A stretch of DNA of 64,000 nt from Flaccisagitta enflata (GCA_965153355.1 OZ231127.1:372001-436000); one strand, 5' to 3'; positions 12,270 through 24,317 are shown, counted from the first letter of the stretch. The notes: generated from the sequence alone by a model not told the origin. Translations and numbers: made by a program.

Positions 12270-12548
12270 CTAGAATATGTTTTGCATCTCTTCGTTACCA
12301 AATGAAAATTCTTGATTTCTTAGATCGTTTAAAATGCGTCTTGTTACAGAAAGTTGATTAAGATCATTAAGAGTCTCAACCTCAAAGTTTACAATAAAAA
12401 TTTTTGAAGCCGCTTTTAACGTTTTTTGCATATCGATGACTAAATCTTCCGGATTACCTACTGGGGGCATTTTTAGATGGCGGGGGACCATTCCCGCCCA
12501 AAAGCAAATGGCGCTGAGTGAGGTGAAAGGTTGGAAACGCTGGACCAA
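12270..12548 (-). CDS. Possible remnant coding segment, unidentified
   Basis: A 92-codon open stretch whose C-terminal two thirds looks protein-like: NPEDLVIDMQKTLKAASKIF is followed by VNFEVETLNDLNQLSVTRRI and a TAG stop after EEMQNIF. A weak acceptor-like tract (CCTTTCACCTCACTCAG) lies at its 5' side. No family is recognised. It sits inside the composite element, so a captured or transposon-derived fragment is as likely as a host exon. Composition is AT-rich, and no second exon or polyadenylation signal was found. Confidence 0.2.
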   Translation of the reverse strand: MVQRFQPFTSLSAICFWAGMVPRHLKMPPVGNPEDLVIDMQKTLKAASKIFIVNFEVETLNDLNQLSVTRRILNDLRNQEFSFGNEEMQNIF

Positions 12549-12835
12549 TCAAAGAGGTCAAAAAGAAGGGAGACAGTGTGCAAGTAAATTAGGGTGGATG
12601 TATACACTTTGTTTGAAGAAAAGTGAATCATAGAAAATGAAATCAACCGTAAGCTTTATTCTAAAGCGCGTCCTTGCATTTCTAGAGGAGTCTGAGGAGG
12701 TCATATCAGTTGGTTGGTCGGTTGGTAACGCCAACATTTTCATTGCACAAAACGGCTGATTCTGACATTTGTCTTCTTTCCTATCACCTCTCATACCATG
12801 CCACATTAAGTTTCATTCTGTTGTACATTCAGTCA

Positions 12836-12935
12836 TTCATTATTTTATTCATTCATTCATTCATTCATTCATTCTTCTTTCATCCATTCACTCGTTCATG
12901 CATTCATTTATTTTTTCTTCATACATTCATTCAAA
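12836..12935. repeat. (CATT)n microsatellite
   Basis: Degenerate CATT repeats, perfect at about 12850-12873. Pyrimidine-rich sequence follows to 13030. Confidence 0.9.
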
Positions 12936-13101
12936 ATGTTCATTCGCGAGGAGCGCCTATTGGCCATAACTTGGCCTTATTTCTTTTTCTCCATCTTTAT
13001 CCTCTTTTTCTTTTCTTTCTTCTTTTTCTGAGATCTTCCGAGAGTCGCCCATACCATTTCGAGTAGCGGCGCTACCCGCTACTCCATAAAAAGCAGGCCT
13101 G

Positions 13102-13335
13102 CCCCACCCTCACTGCCATCCACCTTACCACCCAATTTCACATAATCCTCTCATCCCCACCGGCCCACCCTCACTGCCAACCACCTTATCACCCGATTTC
13201 ACATGGTCCTCTCACCCCCATCCTCACTGCCAACCACCTTACCACCCAATTTCACAATTCTCCTCCACCTCCCCCCTCACTGCCAACCACCTTACCACCC
13301 AATTTCACATTCTCCTCCACCTCTACCCTCACTGA
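13102..13335. repeat. 53-bp minisatellite, right part
   Basis: Four further units of the array seen at 11160-11423, with CTCCTCCACCT variants at the right edge. Confidence 0.88.
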
Positions 13336-14330
<995 letters not shown>

Positions 14331-14399
14331 CCACTCTTTACCCTCTTGTTGCACCCTCGTAAAGCTAGATGCTCTCAAGGAAATGGGCATTTTGACCGG

Positions 14400-15365
14400 G
14401 ATTGGTGAAAACCACTACAAAAGATCTGCTAAGTAGATTCGGCATTAAAACGGACCTCAGTGGGAGATAGGATAAGGGTTACTCGGAGGTAGACAAGCTC
14501 CGGGGGTGCTGCTAAGTATTCTTGGCACGAGACAGATCTCGGTGGGATACAGTGAAATTATAAGACTGGCATGCATCAGAATAGACCAGAGTGGGTGCAT
14601 GGGGGATGGGGTGGATAGGCTCAGATTGAACAAGAGTGCCGTTGGGCGCAATGCAAAAGAGAGCTGCTGCTAAGTAGATGGTGATACAAGTACGAATAAA
14701 AAAAATGGGCACAAGGGGTGGTGTTGCTAAGTTGCCCCTGCTTTAAAAAGTTCAGGGGTCGGCGATAAGTAGAGGTAAGCAGATTGGAGTAGGGATAGGG
14801 ATTTGGTAGGGAATGGGTTGTATCAAAGGACTATGACTTGAGGGGACGGACAAAAATTCAGATACATGGTTGAATTTAGTTAAGCACCTCTTCAGTCGGA
14901 AGGGTATGGGGCAACGAGGGGTAGGTCTCACCGTCCATTCCACGAGAGTGACATCATCGTCAATTTCCTGCATGTTGGAGGAGGGGGGTACGCATGCAGT
15001 AACCTAGGGGTAGGTCCAACCGTCCGTTCCAAAAGAGTAACAACATCGTCAATTTCTTGCTCGTTGGAGAGGGGGGGGGGTACGTATGTAGTAACCTAGG
15101 GGTAGGTCCAACTGTCCGTTCCAAAAGAGTAACAACATCGTCAATTACCTCCTTGTTGAGGGGGGGGGATGGTCCAACCGTCCGTTCCAAAAGAGTAACA
15201 ACATCGTCAATTTCCTCCTTGTTGAGGGGGGGGGGGATGGTCCAACCGTCCGTTCCAAAAAGTAACAACATCGTCAATTACCCCCGTTGAGAACCTAGGG
15301 GTAGGTCCAACGTCCGTTCCAAAAGAGTAACAACATCGTCAATTTCCTCCTTGGTCCGTTGATTC
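14400..15365. repeat. Degenerate tandem region, becoming a ~60-90 bp minisatellite
   Basis: From about 14420 loose repeats with GCTAAGTAGAT and GACCTCAGTGGGA recur. From about 14920 the unit GGTCCAACCGTCCGTTCC + AAAAGAGTAACAACATCGTC recurs at 15019, 15105, 15170 and later, separated by G homopolymers of 8-10. Frames across it are repeat artefacts. Confidence 0.75.
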
Positions 15366-15390
15366 TTTTTGTTTTGAGAGGAATGGAAGG

Positions 15391-15653
15391 GTGTGTTTCT
15401 AGTGAGCGCCAAAAACGCGTTTCTTTCCGTGAAACATGTTCACAGTGTGAAAAAATATTCAAAAATTTCAACTGTCCTACAAAGGAGTGAGCAAAGTGAG
15501 TGAGCGAGCCCGTGAAGGGAATGAGCAAGCAAAGCGAGCTTAGCCAAGCGGAGTACTGCAGAGCGAGTGAGCGGACTGAGCAGTGCGAGCAAACAAATGT
15601 AGCGAGCGACCAAGTGGCCCGTTAAAAACGCGATTGTCTGTGACTAGAAACGA
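15391..15653 (+). mobile_element. Family D element
   Basis: GGGTGTGTTTCTAGTGAGC at left; AAACGCGATTG followed by TGACTAGAAACGAC at right. It has the full GAGTGAGCAAAGTGAGTGAG interior. Confidence 0.78.
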
Positions 15654-15773
15654 CTACAAACTGAAATCTGTAGAGCTTTTTTCTATTTCTTCCTTCGCTC
15701 CTGTCTGTTCCTGTTTCTGTTTTCATTTCTCTGCCTTCTTTTTCCTTTCTTTTTCTGTGCATATGATTCTTTT

Positions 15774-16020
15774 AGTCACGTCCACGTGACTCCATAACCC
15801 GCTATGTTGGTCAGTTGGGCGGTTGGTGGTTCCATCGTTAACCAATGCAGCGAATCTTGCTACGGAATCGACGTATCGAGAGAGAGAGAGAGTAGAGTCT
15901 AGAGAAAGAAGCAGAATGATCAAAAGAGATTGGAGAAGGAATAGAAAGAGGAGAGAACAGAGTGAAGTTCGAAGAAGGGGCCGGTCAAGGCGGTTGGTTG
16001 GTCGGTCCGTCGGTCCGCCT
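15774..16020 (-). mobile_element. Family F element fragment with hairpin GTCACGTCCACGTGAC
   Basis: The right-end hairpin at 15774 (stem AGTCACG / CGTGACT) is followed by a GGTTGGTC-type core. More of that core lies at 15990-16015, after ~150 bp of GA-rich sequence. The left end is not recognised. The stem differs from other copies by paired changes. Confidence 0.5.
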
Positions 16021-16572
<552 letters not shown>

Positions 16573-16849
16573 CTTCTTTCCCCTGACGAGGACATTTGAA
16601 GGGCATGACTAACTGTTTGACGGTATGACGCTTACGGACGCTTACGGTCGTTCAAATGCTTGCCGCATATCCTTCTCCTTCTCCTCCTCCTCCTCTTCCT
16701 TTTCCTCCCCTTCCTCCTCCCATTAAATTCGTTCAGTTATCTAGTCATTTTTGAGGCTTAACGTGGGTCATCAAGTTTCATAGCTTATGCCAGGTTAAAA
16801 TCCTTAACTCGGTTTATCCTTTCCATAATTTGATATGAGCAGGAAACAA

Positions 16850-17085
16850 ACAAGGCCAAGTAATGGCCAATATGTGCGCCTCGCCCTTCTTCTTACGAAT
16901 GAACGTTGTTTATGAACGAATGGATTAATGGATGAGTTAATGAATGAGGGATTAGTTTAGTGCTGCTCTTTCATTAAAGAAGCCTCGGATTTTGTGATCT
17001 TTTAATAAATGCGTAACCGACCAACCGACCAACGGACCAACAGACTGACGGAAACAACCTTTTGTAGATGTGCGTGGGCGCACAT
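16850..17085 (+). mobile_element. Family F2 element (ATGTGCGCC subfamily)
   Basis: The left end ACAAGGCCAAGTAATGGCC is followed by tag ATATGTGCGCC; the core has CCGACCAACCGACC. The right end ATGTGCGTGGGCGCACATAT contains the exact 11-nt reverse complement of the left tag. It is followed by GAAC rather than TAAAA. Confidence 0.75.
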
Positions 17086-17589
17086 ATGAACTAGCCAAGG
17101 CCTTTTTTTTTGGGTGTGAAGGGGATGCAACAGTGATGCAGCACTTACTTAGGTCATTTTGGGATGGGAGGGGGGGGCAGTAAATAAGAAAAAAAAAACC
17201 GATAGAAGATAAAAAAAGAAAGAAAAAAAAAAAAAAAACAACCAAAAACAACCAAAAACAAATAGAATAAACAAGCCATCCAAGGATCGCACATGGTCAG
17301 CGGGATCCGATGCCCTGCGTGGAGTTATGGCTGAAGAGGTGGAGGGAGAGCAGGGCAGACGTACAGACAAAACGGCTATAACTATGGGAAATATTTAAAG
17401 CGCGAAGTATAGAGAGCTTAACCGTGGGAGAGCAAGAAGGAAGGGGGGGGGGTGGGGCAGGAAGGGGGGGGAGGAGGAAGAGGGGCGGAGAAAAATGATC
17501 GCGGAAAGGAGATATGAGATCGCCGATGAAGGAAAAAGTGCCACAAAACGAAGCAAAATAGGTCATTTTAAGCCATATGGGGAGGAGGA
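17086..17589. other. Homopolymer-rich sequence containing a family C head fragment
   Basis: Includes A and T runs, and a C-type head at 17273-17358 (GCCATCCAAGGATCGCACAT, then GGTCAGCGGGATCCGATGCC) without its core or right end. Confidence 0.6.
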
Positions 17590-17990
17590 TTGATAAAACT
17601 AGCCGCCCGCAGTGGAAAGAAGAAGATAGAGAAGAAAGAGAGATAGAATGAAAGCAAGAAAAAGAAAGGACAAAAGATAGTGAATTAGGAAGAGAGCAAG
17701 AAAGAAAAGAAAAGAAAGAGGGTGGGAAGAAGGGAAGAAAGAAAGAAAAGAAAGAAAGATTAGGAAGAAGAAAGAAAGAAAAGAAAAAGAAAGTGAATTA
17801 GGAAGAGGCAAGAAAGAAAGAAAGAAAGAAAGAAAGTGAATTAGGAGAGCAAGAAAGCAAGAAAGAAAAAAAGATAGAAAGAAAGTGAATTAGGAAGAGA
17901 GCAAGAAAGCAAGAAAGAAAAAAAAGAAAGAAAGAAAGTGAATTAGGAAGAGAGCAAGAAAGCAAGAGAAGGAAAGAGATGGAGAAGGAA
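17590..17990. repeat. GA-rich minisatellite, ~50-60 bp unit
   Basis: Units of GTGAATTAGGAAGAGAGCAA followed by GAAAGAAAG runs recur at about 17681, 17791, 17837, 17886 and 17937. The strand is almost entirely purine for ~350 bp. Confidence 0.85.
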
Positions 17991-18034
17991 AGATGATTTG
18001 ATTGAAAAAGAACGACGACAAAAATCGATTAAGC

Positions 18035-18307
18035 ATTTTGGGCGTGTTTCTAGTGAAGATGAAAAACGCGTTTGAACCCGTGAAACGCAATAACAGCGTG
18101 AACACATATTCAAGAATTTCAATTGTCCCACGAGGGAGTGAGCGAAGTGAGTGAGCGAGCCCGTGAATGTAGCGAGCAAGCGAAGCAAGCGTAGCAAAGT
18201 GGAGCGCTGTGGAGCGAGTGAGCGGAGTGAGCGGTGCGAGCGAACAAAAGTAGCGAGCGACCGAGTGGCCCGTTCAAAACGCGATCGTTTCTGACTAGAA
18301 ACAGCCC
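18035..18307 (+). mobile_element. Family D element, well preserved
   Basis: Ends GGGCGTGTTTCTAGTGAAG and CTGACTAGAAACAGCCCC. The interior is AAACGCGTTTGAACCCGTG, TTCAAGAATTTCAATTGTCC, about 100 bp of GAGCGAGTGAGCGGAG-like sequence, then GTGGCCCGTTCAAAACGCG. This is the best reference copy in the window. Confidence 0.8.
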
Positions 18308-18346
18308 CTTATTCGTCTCCGCGGTCGCGACTGCCAATGTTGTTTT

Positions 18347-19463
18347 CTGGACAACCTAACACCATTTACCATTTACCATATCGTGCTCAATTGATTGTGA
18401 AACTTGCCTTATCTACACTGGAATATGAAGATGTACAGTAAGGCGCATAAAAAGGTTTCCAGTTTTATCATTAAATGCGACGTTGCTGGTCATTGTAGCT
18501 TTAATCGTTTAGAATTAGAAATGGTAAAGGTTTGAAGAAGAAACAAGTCATCCAAGGATTGCACATGGTCAGCGGTACCCGATGCCCTGCTTGGAGTGAT
18601 CAGCTGAAGAAGTGGAGTGAGAGAAGCGCAGCGGCCCCAAAGGACCAATGTTCTGTAGGACACAGGGGTGAATTTCCTCATGTCCTGAAAAGGCATATTT
18701 CAGGCCTTTGGGGCAATTTTCCATGATATTCAGTGGGAATTATGTATTTTCCACAATTTCTTGTCAATTTTCCATGTTATCCAATTGCAATTTTGCATTC
18801 TTTTTCATTTTTTGTAAATTTTCCATGTTATCCAATGGGAAGTTTGCAAGTTGTCATTTGCCCTTGTTATTCAATGGGAATTTGAAAATTGAGAAGCTTG
18901 GGGGGCACGTACGTACGTACGGACGGACGGACGGACTGACGTAAGGAAATTCACCCCTGTGTCCTACAGGACATTGGCCCTTTGGGGCCGCTTCCCAAAA
19001 AGGCTGATTGAAAAAAGTGCTCATTTTGTTTTTTTTCCAATGAGCAATTCTAGTCTTCCCGTTTTTGTCAATGATGCAGCAAAAGATTGTATTAGCTACT
19101 CCTTATCCATGAGCAAATTAAAGAACTTCAAATTTTCTTGAAAATGGCGCCAAGAACAAATTTCTAACTGAATGCGTTTAAATTTCATATTAGAATAAAG
19201 ATTACCCATGAGAACCACGTAGTGAATTTCCAGTCTCAACTACCTGTCTTTATCCCTATGCCATTTCTAAACGGATGGAGTTAGGACGTCCAGCAAGGAT
19301 TCATTTGAAAGATCTTTCGCAGAGCTTGGATTTTGCTTTGTTTTTTTTTTCATTGCTTGGATGTGAAACACTGACAAATAAGTAGGTCGCTTTTTTATTT
19401 TGCCATATTATGTAACTAGTAAGTTTTGTCATGCTGGACAACCTAACGTCATTTCCATATCGC
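18347..19463 (-). mobile_element. Family E element, diverged, interrupted by C1
   Basis: 18470-18540 and 19003-19430 together match the reverse complement of the E element at 48193-48794, including GCGACGTTGCTGG, AAGTGCTCATTTTG, AAATGGCGCCAAGAAC and GCTTGGATGTGAAACA. The outer flanks share CTGGACAACCTAAC...CATATCG at 18347-18385 and 19435-19463, in direct orientation. Identity to the other E copies is visibly lower than theirs to each other. Confidence 0.7.
18546..18996 (+). mobile_element. Family C foldback element C1, complete
   Basis: The head AGTCATCCAAGGATTGCACA + TGGTCAGCGGTACCCGATG leads to inverted ~55-bp arms (GCGGCCCCAAAGGACCAATG ... CATTGGCCCTTTGGGGCCGC). The core has ~75-bp repeats containing TTTTCCATGTTATCCAATGG and an ACGG run at 18910-18933. 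It is inserted in E sequence between A residues (AGAAACAA^GTCATCC ... CTTCCC^AAAAAGGC) with no target duplication. Confidence 0.85.
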
Positions 19464-19536
19464 TTAAAACATGAAACATGCATTTTGACTTTGTGTCATT
19501 TACTCATGATCTCCATCTAATTTAGTCAGTTAGTCT

Positions 19537-19553
19537 GTCTGTCTGTCCTTTTC

Positions 19554-19601
<48 letters not shown>

Positions 19602-19798
19602 GCCTGTCTGTCTGTCTGTCTGTCTGTTTGTCTATCTATCTATGTGTTTGTCTCTTCTTTTTTGTTCGTTTGTTTGTTTGTCTCTTTCTCTTTTTCTCTT
19701 ACTCTGTCTGTCTGTCTGTCTGTCTGCCTGTCTGTTTATCTGTTTGTCAGTCTATATGTCTGTCTGACTCTCTGCCTGTCTGTTTGTCTGTCTTTCTT

Positions 19799-19875
<77 letters not shown>
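19537..19875. repeat. (TGTC)n and (CT)n compound microsatellite
   Basis: TGTC units with TTTG variants at 19537-19790, then CT copies at 19803-19875. Confidence 0.96.
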
Positions 19876-19878
<3 letters not shown>

Positions 19879-19959
19879 TGTGTTTTCCTGTCTCTTTCAA
19901 GCGAGAGTTGCCTCCTCCGGAAGTACACAAAGGAGCGCTTCAATGGGAGCATTGACCCT

Positions 19960-20209
19960 GGTTGGCCTCACTGGAGGGTGAAACTCCTCTCATGTCACAT
20001 TCAACCACTTATCTGCCCCCTTTGGAGGGTGAAACTACTCTTATGTCACATCCAACCACTTATCTGCCCCCAATTGAGGGTGAAACTTCTCTAATGTCAC
20101 ATTCAACCACTTATCTGCCCCCTTTGGAGGGTGAAACTACTCTTATGTCACATTCAACCAATTATCTGCTTCCTCTGGAGGGTGAAACTCTCTTTATGTC
20201 AGATATAAC
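19960..20209. repeat. 51-bp minisatellite, left part
   Basis: Units with GGAGGGTGAAACT and ATGTCACATTCAACCACTTA at 19973, 20024 and 20075 (51-bp period). Seventeen codons per unit give a spurious repeat protein frame on the plus strand. The array continues at 20676-20790 after the MITE. Confidence 0.9.
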
Positions 20210-20211
20210 TA

Positions 20212-20675
20212 CAGTGGGACCTCGGTTAAAGGGATTTTTAGGGACTGACTATCTTTGTCTCTTAAATCCAAGATCCGTTAAATAGAATTCATTGTTTTAT
20301 AAAGGATTTTAATATCAGTTACTAATGATTACCAGATTCATAGTGCAACCATATCCTTTTGCTTTAAGTATGTTCATCGACAATGATTGATTTTCTTCAT
20401 AGCAGGATATTCATGGCACAGGAAATATTTCATCATTTTCTAATAAATTTTTCCTTAAGAATTATCTCCAAATTTATTGAATTTACCTAAAATTTCCCCT
20501 GATATAAGGGATATTTCAAAAAACTTGTCTCTATAACCAGAATATCCCTTAAATAGAGGTTCCTTAAAGGTTTTTTACTATTGGAAAAACCTGAAAAAAT
20601 TTGGGACCAGACAGTGTTGTCTCCTAAATGCGGATATCCCTTAAACAGAAGTGCCACTAAGGTGGGATTCCACTG
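20212..20675. mobile_element. MITE P, Tc1/mariner/pogo-type (TA target)
   Basis: Ends CAGTGGGACCTCGGTTAAAG and GGTGGGATTCCACTG are inverted; TA lies immediately outside each end (20210-20211, 20676-20677). The insertion splits the 51-bp array. CAGTGGAACC-type ends are a familiar Tc1/mariner/pogo signature. The interior is AT-rich and non-coding, with recurring ATCCCTTAAA. Confidence 0.82.
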
Positions 20676-20790
20676 TACTTACAAGCCCTCACTGGGGGTT
20701 GAACATTTTCTTACATGTCACATCCAACCACTTATTTGCCCTGGCTAGAGGGTAAGATTCCTCTTTTGTCATTCATTCACCTGCCCTCAC
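20676..20790. repeat. 51-bp minisatellite, right part
   Basis: CCCTCACTGGGGGTTGAAC, ATGTCACATCCAACCACTTA and a decayed further unit continue the array after MITE P. Confidence 0.75.
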
Positions 20791-20835
20791 CTACAAACAA
20801 CAATTTCATCCATCCATTCTTTTGGTACAATACAA

Positions 20836-21160
20836 CTTTAATGACGGTAACACATTTTAGCAACCCTGTTTGTTTTGATCCTGGGCCAGGAAAACAATTG
20901 CCATTCGACTGAGATGCTCTGCTTGTGAACTGACAGAATGTCAGTGACAGCATAAATGGAACAAATACCATGCCAAAAACGAGCGGGCCCGCTGCTAGAA
21001 AAAACTGCGGGCCCAATGGCCAAATTGCAGGCCTTGGGCTCGCAGGCCCGCTTTATTTTCAGGCCTGTATATGACATATGACATATGAGTGATATGACAT
21101 ACAACAATGTATTACAACATATGGCATGGTGTTGGAAATGTGTCCCTTGTTGGCTTCCAT
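20836..21160. repeat. 320-bp direct repeat, left copy
   Basis: From TAATGACGGTAACACATTTT to GTGTTGGAAATGTG this is ~97% identical to 22359-22677. It contains the palindrome GCGGGCCCGC and tandem GACATATGACATATGA. The ends do not read TG...CA and no short flanking duplication is seen, so an LTR pair is not established. Confidence 0.88.
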
Positions 21161-21669
21161 GAACACGAGCCAAAAAGTGTGAAAAAGCACATTTCCGCCT
21201 CTGCCCACCCGTTCGCAACTGGTATTGGCCGTTTATCATACGTAGATGGATGATTCTTACTAGATGCACCCAGGGGGGGTACGCAGGGTACCTAAACTGC
21301 CGGAAGAATTGGTTCCTCCCCTGATTAACATAGAACTATGTTTAACTAAGAAGAATCTATGGTCAAATCAATTCTTCCGGCTGTAGAAGTTTGAAAAAAG
21401 GGAGATCAAACATTTCAATTAGGAAAGAAAAAATACTCATCAGCAATCATCATAACTTTCATCAACAAAGCATTTTGTTGTTCAACTAACTTGATGCACA
21501 GAATGGTCAATCGACACTTCTCTACTTTTTTCATAGCACTATAACTCACAACCAACGCGAACTATTTGTAATCAAAGACTAGAAATTGACCAAAGAATTT
21601 TCTGGTAGTTACTTTTTTGATCCATAAAATGAAGAAAATTGCAACAAGGAATCTCGAATTCACTTTGTA
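21161..21669. other. Spacer between direct repeats, no gene
   Basis: Holds an F-like left-end remnant near 21190-21235 (CCACCCGTTCGCAACTGG) and a small inverted pair CCGGAAGAATTGG / CAATTCTTCCGG (about 21300-21382). The rest is AT-rich unique sequence. Confidence 0.5.
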
Positions 21670-22258
21670 CATGGTGTTTCATACCAAAATAGATATAAGA
21701 AAACGATGCCATTCTGCTTCTAAAAATGCAAAAATGATTCTGAAAAGAGATTCAAAGAGCACCTAAGCTCCGATTTTTTGAGTAAAAATTTCATGGGTCT
21801 GGGTCAAATATCTTGGCCACAACATCAATTTGAAATAAAATGAGCATTTCACAGAGAATCTCTTTTGACATAATTTTGATTCTTAAAGATCTTCTTTGAA
21901 GCGTTCTCATTTCTAAACGGCTTGAGTTACAGATACCAGATTAGTCTCAAATTAAAGTTTATCAAATTTTCTTTAAATTGAGACCAATCTGGCATCTGTG
22001 GCTCAAGCCGTTTAGAAATTAGAGCACATCAAAGAAAAACTTTCAAAATCAAAATCATGTGAAAAAAGCTTCTCCTGTAAATGCTCATTTTACTTCAAAT
22101 TGATGTTGTGGCTAAGTTATTTGACCCAAACCCATAAATTTTTTACACAAAAAATCGGAGCTTAAGTGCCCTTTGAATCTTTTTTCAGAATTATTTTTGC
22201 ATTTTTAGAAGCAGAATGGCATCGTTTTCTTATATCTAATTTGGCATGAAACACCCTG
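21670..22258. mobile_element. MITE M: near-complete foldback with ~285-bp arms (TA target)
   Basis: The left arm starts CATGGTGTTTCATACCAAAA and the right arm ends TTGGCATGAAACACCCTG; they pair almost throughout, with a loop of about a dozen bases near 21963. TA flanks both ends (21668-21669, 22259-22260). Each arm holds a TTTCTAAACGGCTTGAG-type motif next to the centre. The single strand would form a ~285-bp imperfect hairpin. No coding capacity. Confidence 0.85.
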
Positions 22259-22358
22259 TAAAAAATGATGATACCCTAAAAAAGTCATTTACACATCTAA
22301 GGCCACATTCGTTGTCTGAGATGCACCCGATCATTCAGATTTAAATGATGAATTTTCT

Positions 22359-22677
22359 TAATGACGGTAACACATTTTAGCAACCCGGTTTGTTTTGATC
22401 CTGGGCGAAGAGAACAATTGCCATTCGACTGAGATGCTCTGCTTGTGAACTGACAGACTGTCAGTGACAGCATAAATGGAACAAATACCATGCCAAAAAC
22501 GAGCGGGCCCGCTGCTAGAAAAAACTGCGGGCCCAATGGCCAAATTGCAGGCCTCGGGCTCGCAGGCGCGCTCTATTTTCAGGCCTGTATATGACATATG
22601 ACATATGAGTGATATGACATACAACAATGTATTACAACATATGGCATGGTGTTGGAAATGTGTACTTTGTTGGCTTC
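22359..22677. repeat. 320-bp direct repeat, right copy
   Basis: Direct partner of 20836-21160. Differences are single substitutions such as GGCGAAGAG for GGCCAGGAA near 22405. Confidence 0.88.
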
Positions 22678-22782
22678 AACGATTCCATTTTTTGTGGCCT
22701 TTCTCTTTTATCGCTTTGATGGTCTTACTTTTAATTCTTATTCTTCGTCTTCCTTTGCTGCTGGAGATGTGCGCGCGTTTTT

Positions 22783-22939
22783 AGTCGCGGACACGCGACT
22801 CTAGAACTTGCCGTGTCGGTTGGCAGGTTGGTCGGTAAGTCGATAGATCGGTAGGTCACATTTTTGAATTCCGAGCGGTTTTCGCATTATTGCTCCTGCC
22901 CAACCGTCCGCGACTGGATTGCCGTGTATCCGGCCATGT
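22783..22939 (-). mobile_element. Family F element (GTCGCGGAC subfamily)
   Basis: On the minus strand: ACATGGCCGGATACACGGC, CAGTCGCGGACGGTTGGGC, a short CTACCGATCTATCGACTTAC core, and AGAGTCGCGTGTCCGCGAC then TAAAAA. The left tag AGTCGCGGAC is exactly complementary to GTCCGCGACT in the right hairpin. This uninterrupted copy serves as the empty-site reference for the F-in-F nest at 31282. Confidence 0.82.
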
Positions 22940-23529
22940 TTATCGTTGTGGCCTCGTATTTTTATCGTTCTGGCGCCGTTTTATCGTTTTAGCCTCGTTT
23001 TATCTTGATTCGTGTGATCATGTTTTTTCCCCTCCTTCTGTTTCATTTAGAGCCTTTCTTGAGAGGTGTGGTGCCAAGCTAATAATTGATTTTACTCAAC
23101 AAAAATAGACATATTGGCGGCGATGTAGAATTACAATGATAGTTCTCATTTCCCACACGTTTCGACATGCAAATTAGGCAGAAAAAGGACACGTTCACGC
23201 TAGACTACATAGACACGATAATTGTCAACAGCGTGAACCGACGGCAAGAAACGATGCCCTAAATTCATACATGGCATTTCATAGAAGAGGCCGGAGGCAT
23301 ATGACCTCGTTTGTAATTTGTACCACGACATTGGGATCTCCCCTTTTCCCCGCCTTTCCTTCATTTCCTTGTCATGTTTTTTTCTTCGTTCATTTGGATT
23401 GAATGACCAAAAATCGATGTCCATCTACAATGGTCACTTCTGATTTGGTGACATTTTGAATTAGAAGTGTTAAGACAAATCTCATGAGGCAAGCAACATT
23501 GAGCAAATGACAGAAAAAAGAAGAGAAAA
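22940..23529. other. No recognised gene
   Basis: Short ~18-bp repeats of TTTTATCGTTTTAGCCTCG at about 22940-23000; otherwise unique sequence. A 74-codon minus-strand frame at 23200-23424 has no support. Confidence 0.5.
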
Positions 23530-23715
23530 TAGGCGCAAAAGCGTTAGATGGTCAGCGGTGCCCGTGCCCTGCTTAAGTAGGTTGTGGTAGAAGTTGAGGG
23601 GGGAGCAGGGCAGCGGCCCCGAAGGGGTCGATGACTTATGCTTTCACACATATGGGGAATTTTCTCCTCCTCCTCCTCCTTCTCCTCCGCACCCCTTTCC
23701 CCCCAGCCTTGAGGC

Positions 23716-24112
23716 TAGAGTTTGGAGTTTCAAACAAAATCATCTAGTGGCATATAACGGAAGTATAAGTGAGATTGTATGCATAGTAGGTTGCGTATAA
23801 GTGGAGTTTTTAGCCTAAAAAACGCTTTTTAACGTTTTTTAAGTAGTATTACAATTTCTACTATTTTCTAAAGACAAAATGAGTTTCCCAGTGCCTGTGA
23901 TGCATCGTTGATTCTTTTGGAAAATACTTGAGCAAAGCATGGTGGTGTTTTTTCATTCAAATGAGGGACAGAAACAGAGAGACAGACAGACCCAGACCAA
24001 GATCAAGACTTGAGCAGAATTAAGGACAATTCATGAAAATACGATGGGCCATTTGATTTTTTCTTGCCACTCAGTCTCAGCTATAAGTCCTTTGATATAC
24101 TTTCTTTGTTGT

Positions 24113-24154
<42 letters not shown>

Positions 24155-24275
24155 ATCGATTTGGTTGTCACTACATCTAACCAGAGGCTCGATTTAACCA
24201 AAACATATGGTCCACAAAAATTGGAAATGGCATTATAGCAGGTGCAATGTGAGAGAGAGTGAGAGAGAGACACAC

Positions 24276-24317
<42 letters not shown>

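Larger units (their letters stand above)
11424..13101. mobile_element. Composite element (F5-like) inserted in the 53-bp array
   Basis: AGGCGTGCTTTTT at the left and AAAAAGCAGGCCT at the right are inverted with one mismatch, and the 53-bp array continues on both sides. A tag GAGTAGCG lies near 12019. The right end has a hairpin with stem GAGTAGCGG / CCGCTACTC and loop CGCTAC (about 13061-13084), followed by CATAAAAAG. That repeats the family F plan with a new tag. Element A2 is nested near the left end. Confidence 0.6.

Noticed and set aside
12131-12361. 76-codon plus-strand frame
   Set aside because: Overlaps antisense to the more protein-like minus-strand frame, and its composition looks random.
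20836-22677. LTR retrotransposon flanked by the 320-bp direct repeats
   Set aside because: No TG...CA ends, primer-binding site, polypurine tract, flanking duplication or gag-pol remnant; the interior is mostly MITE M.
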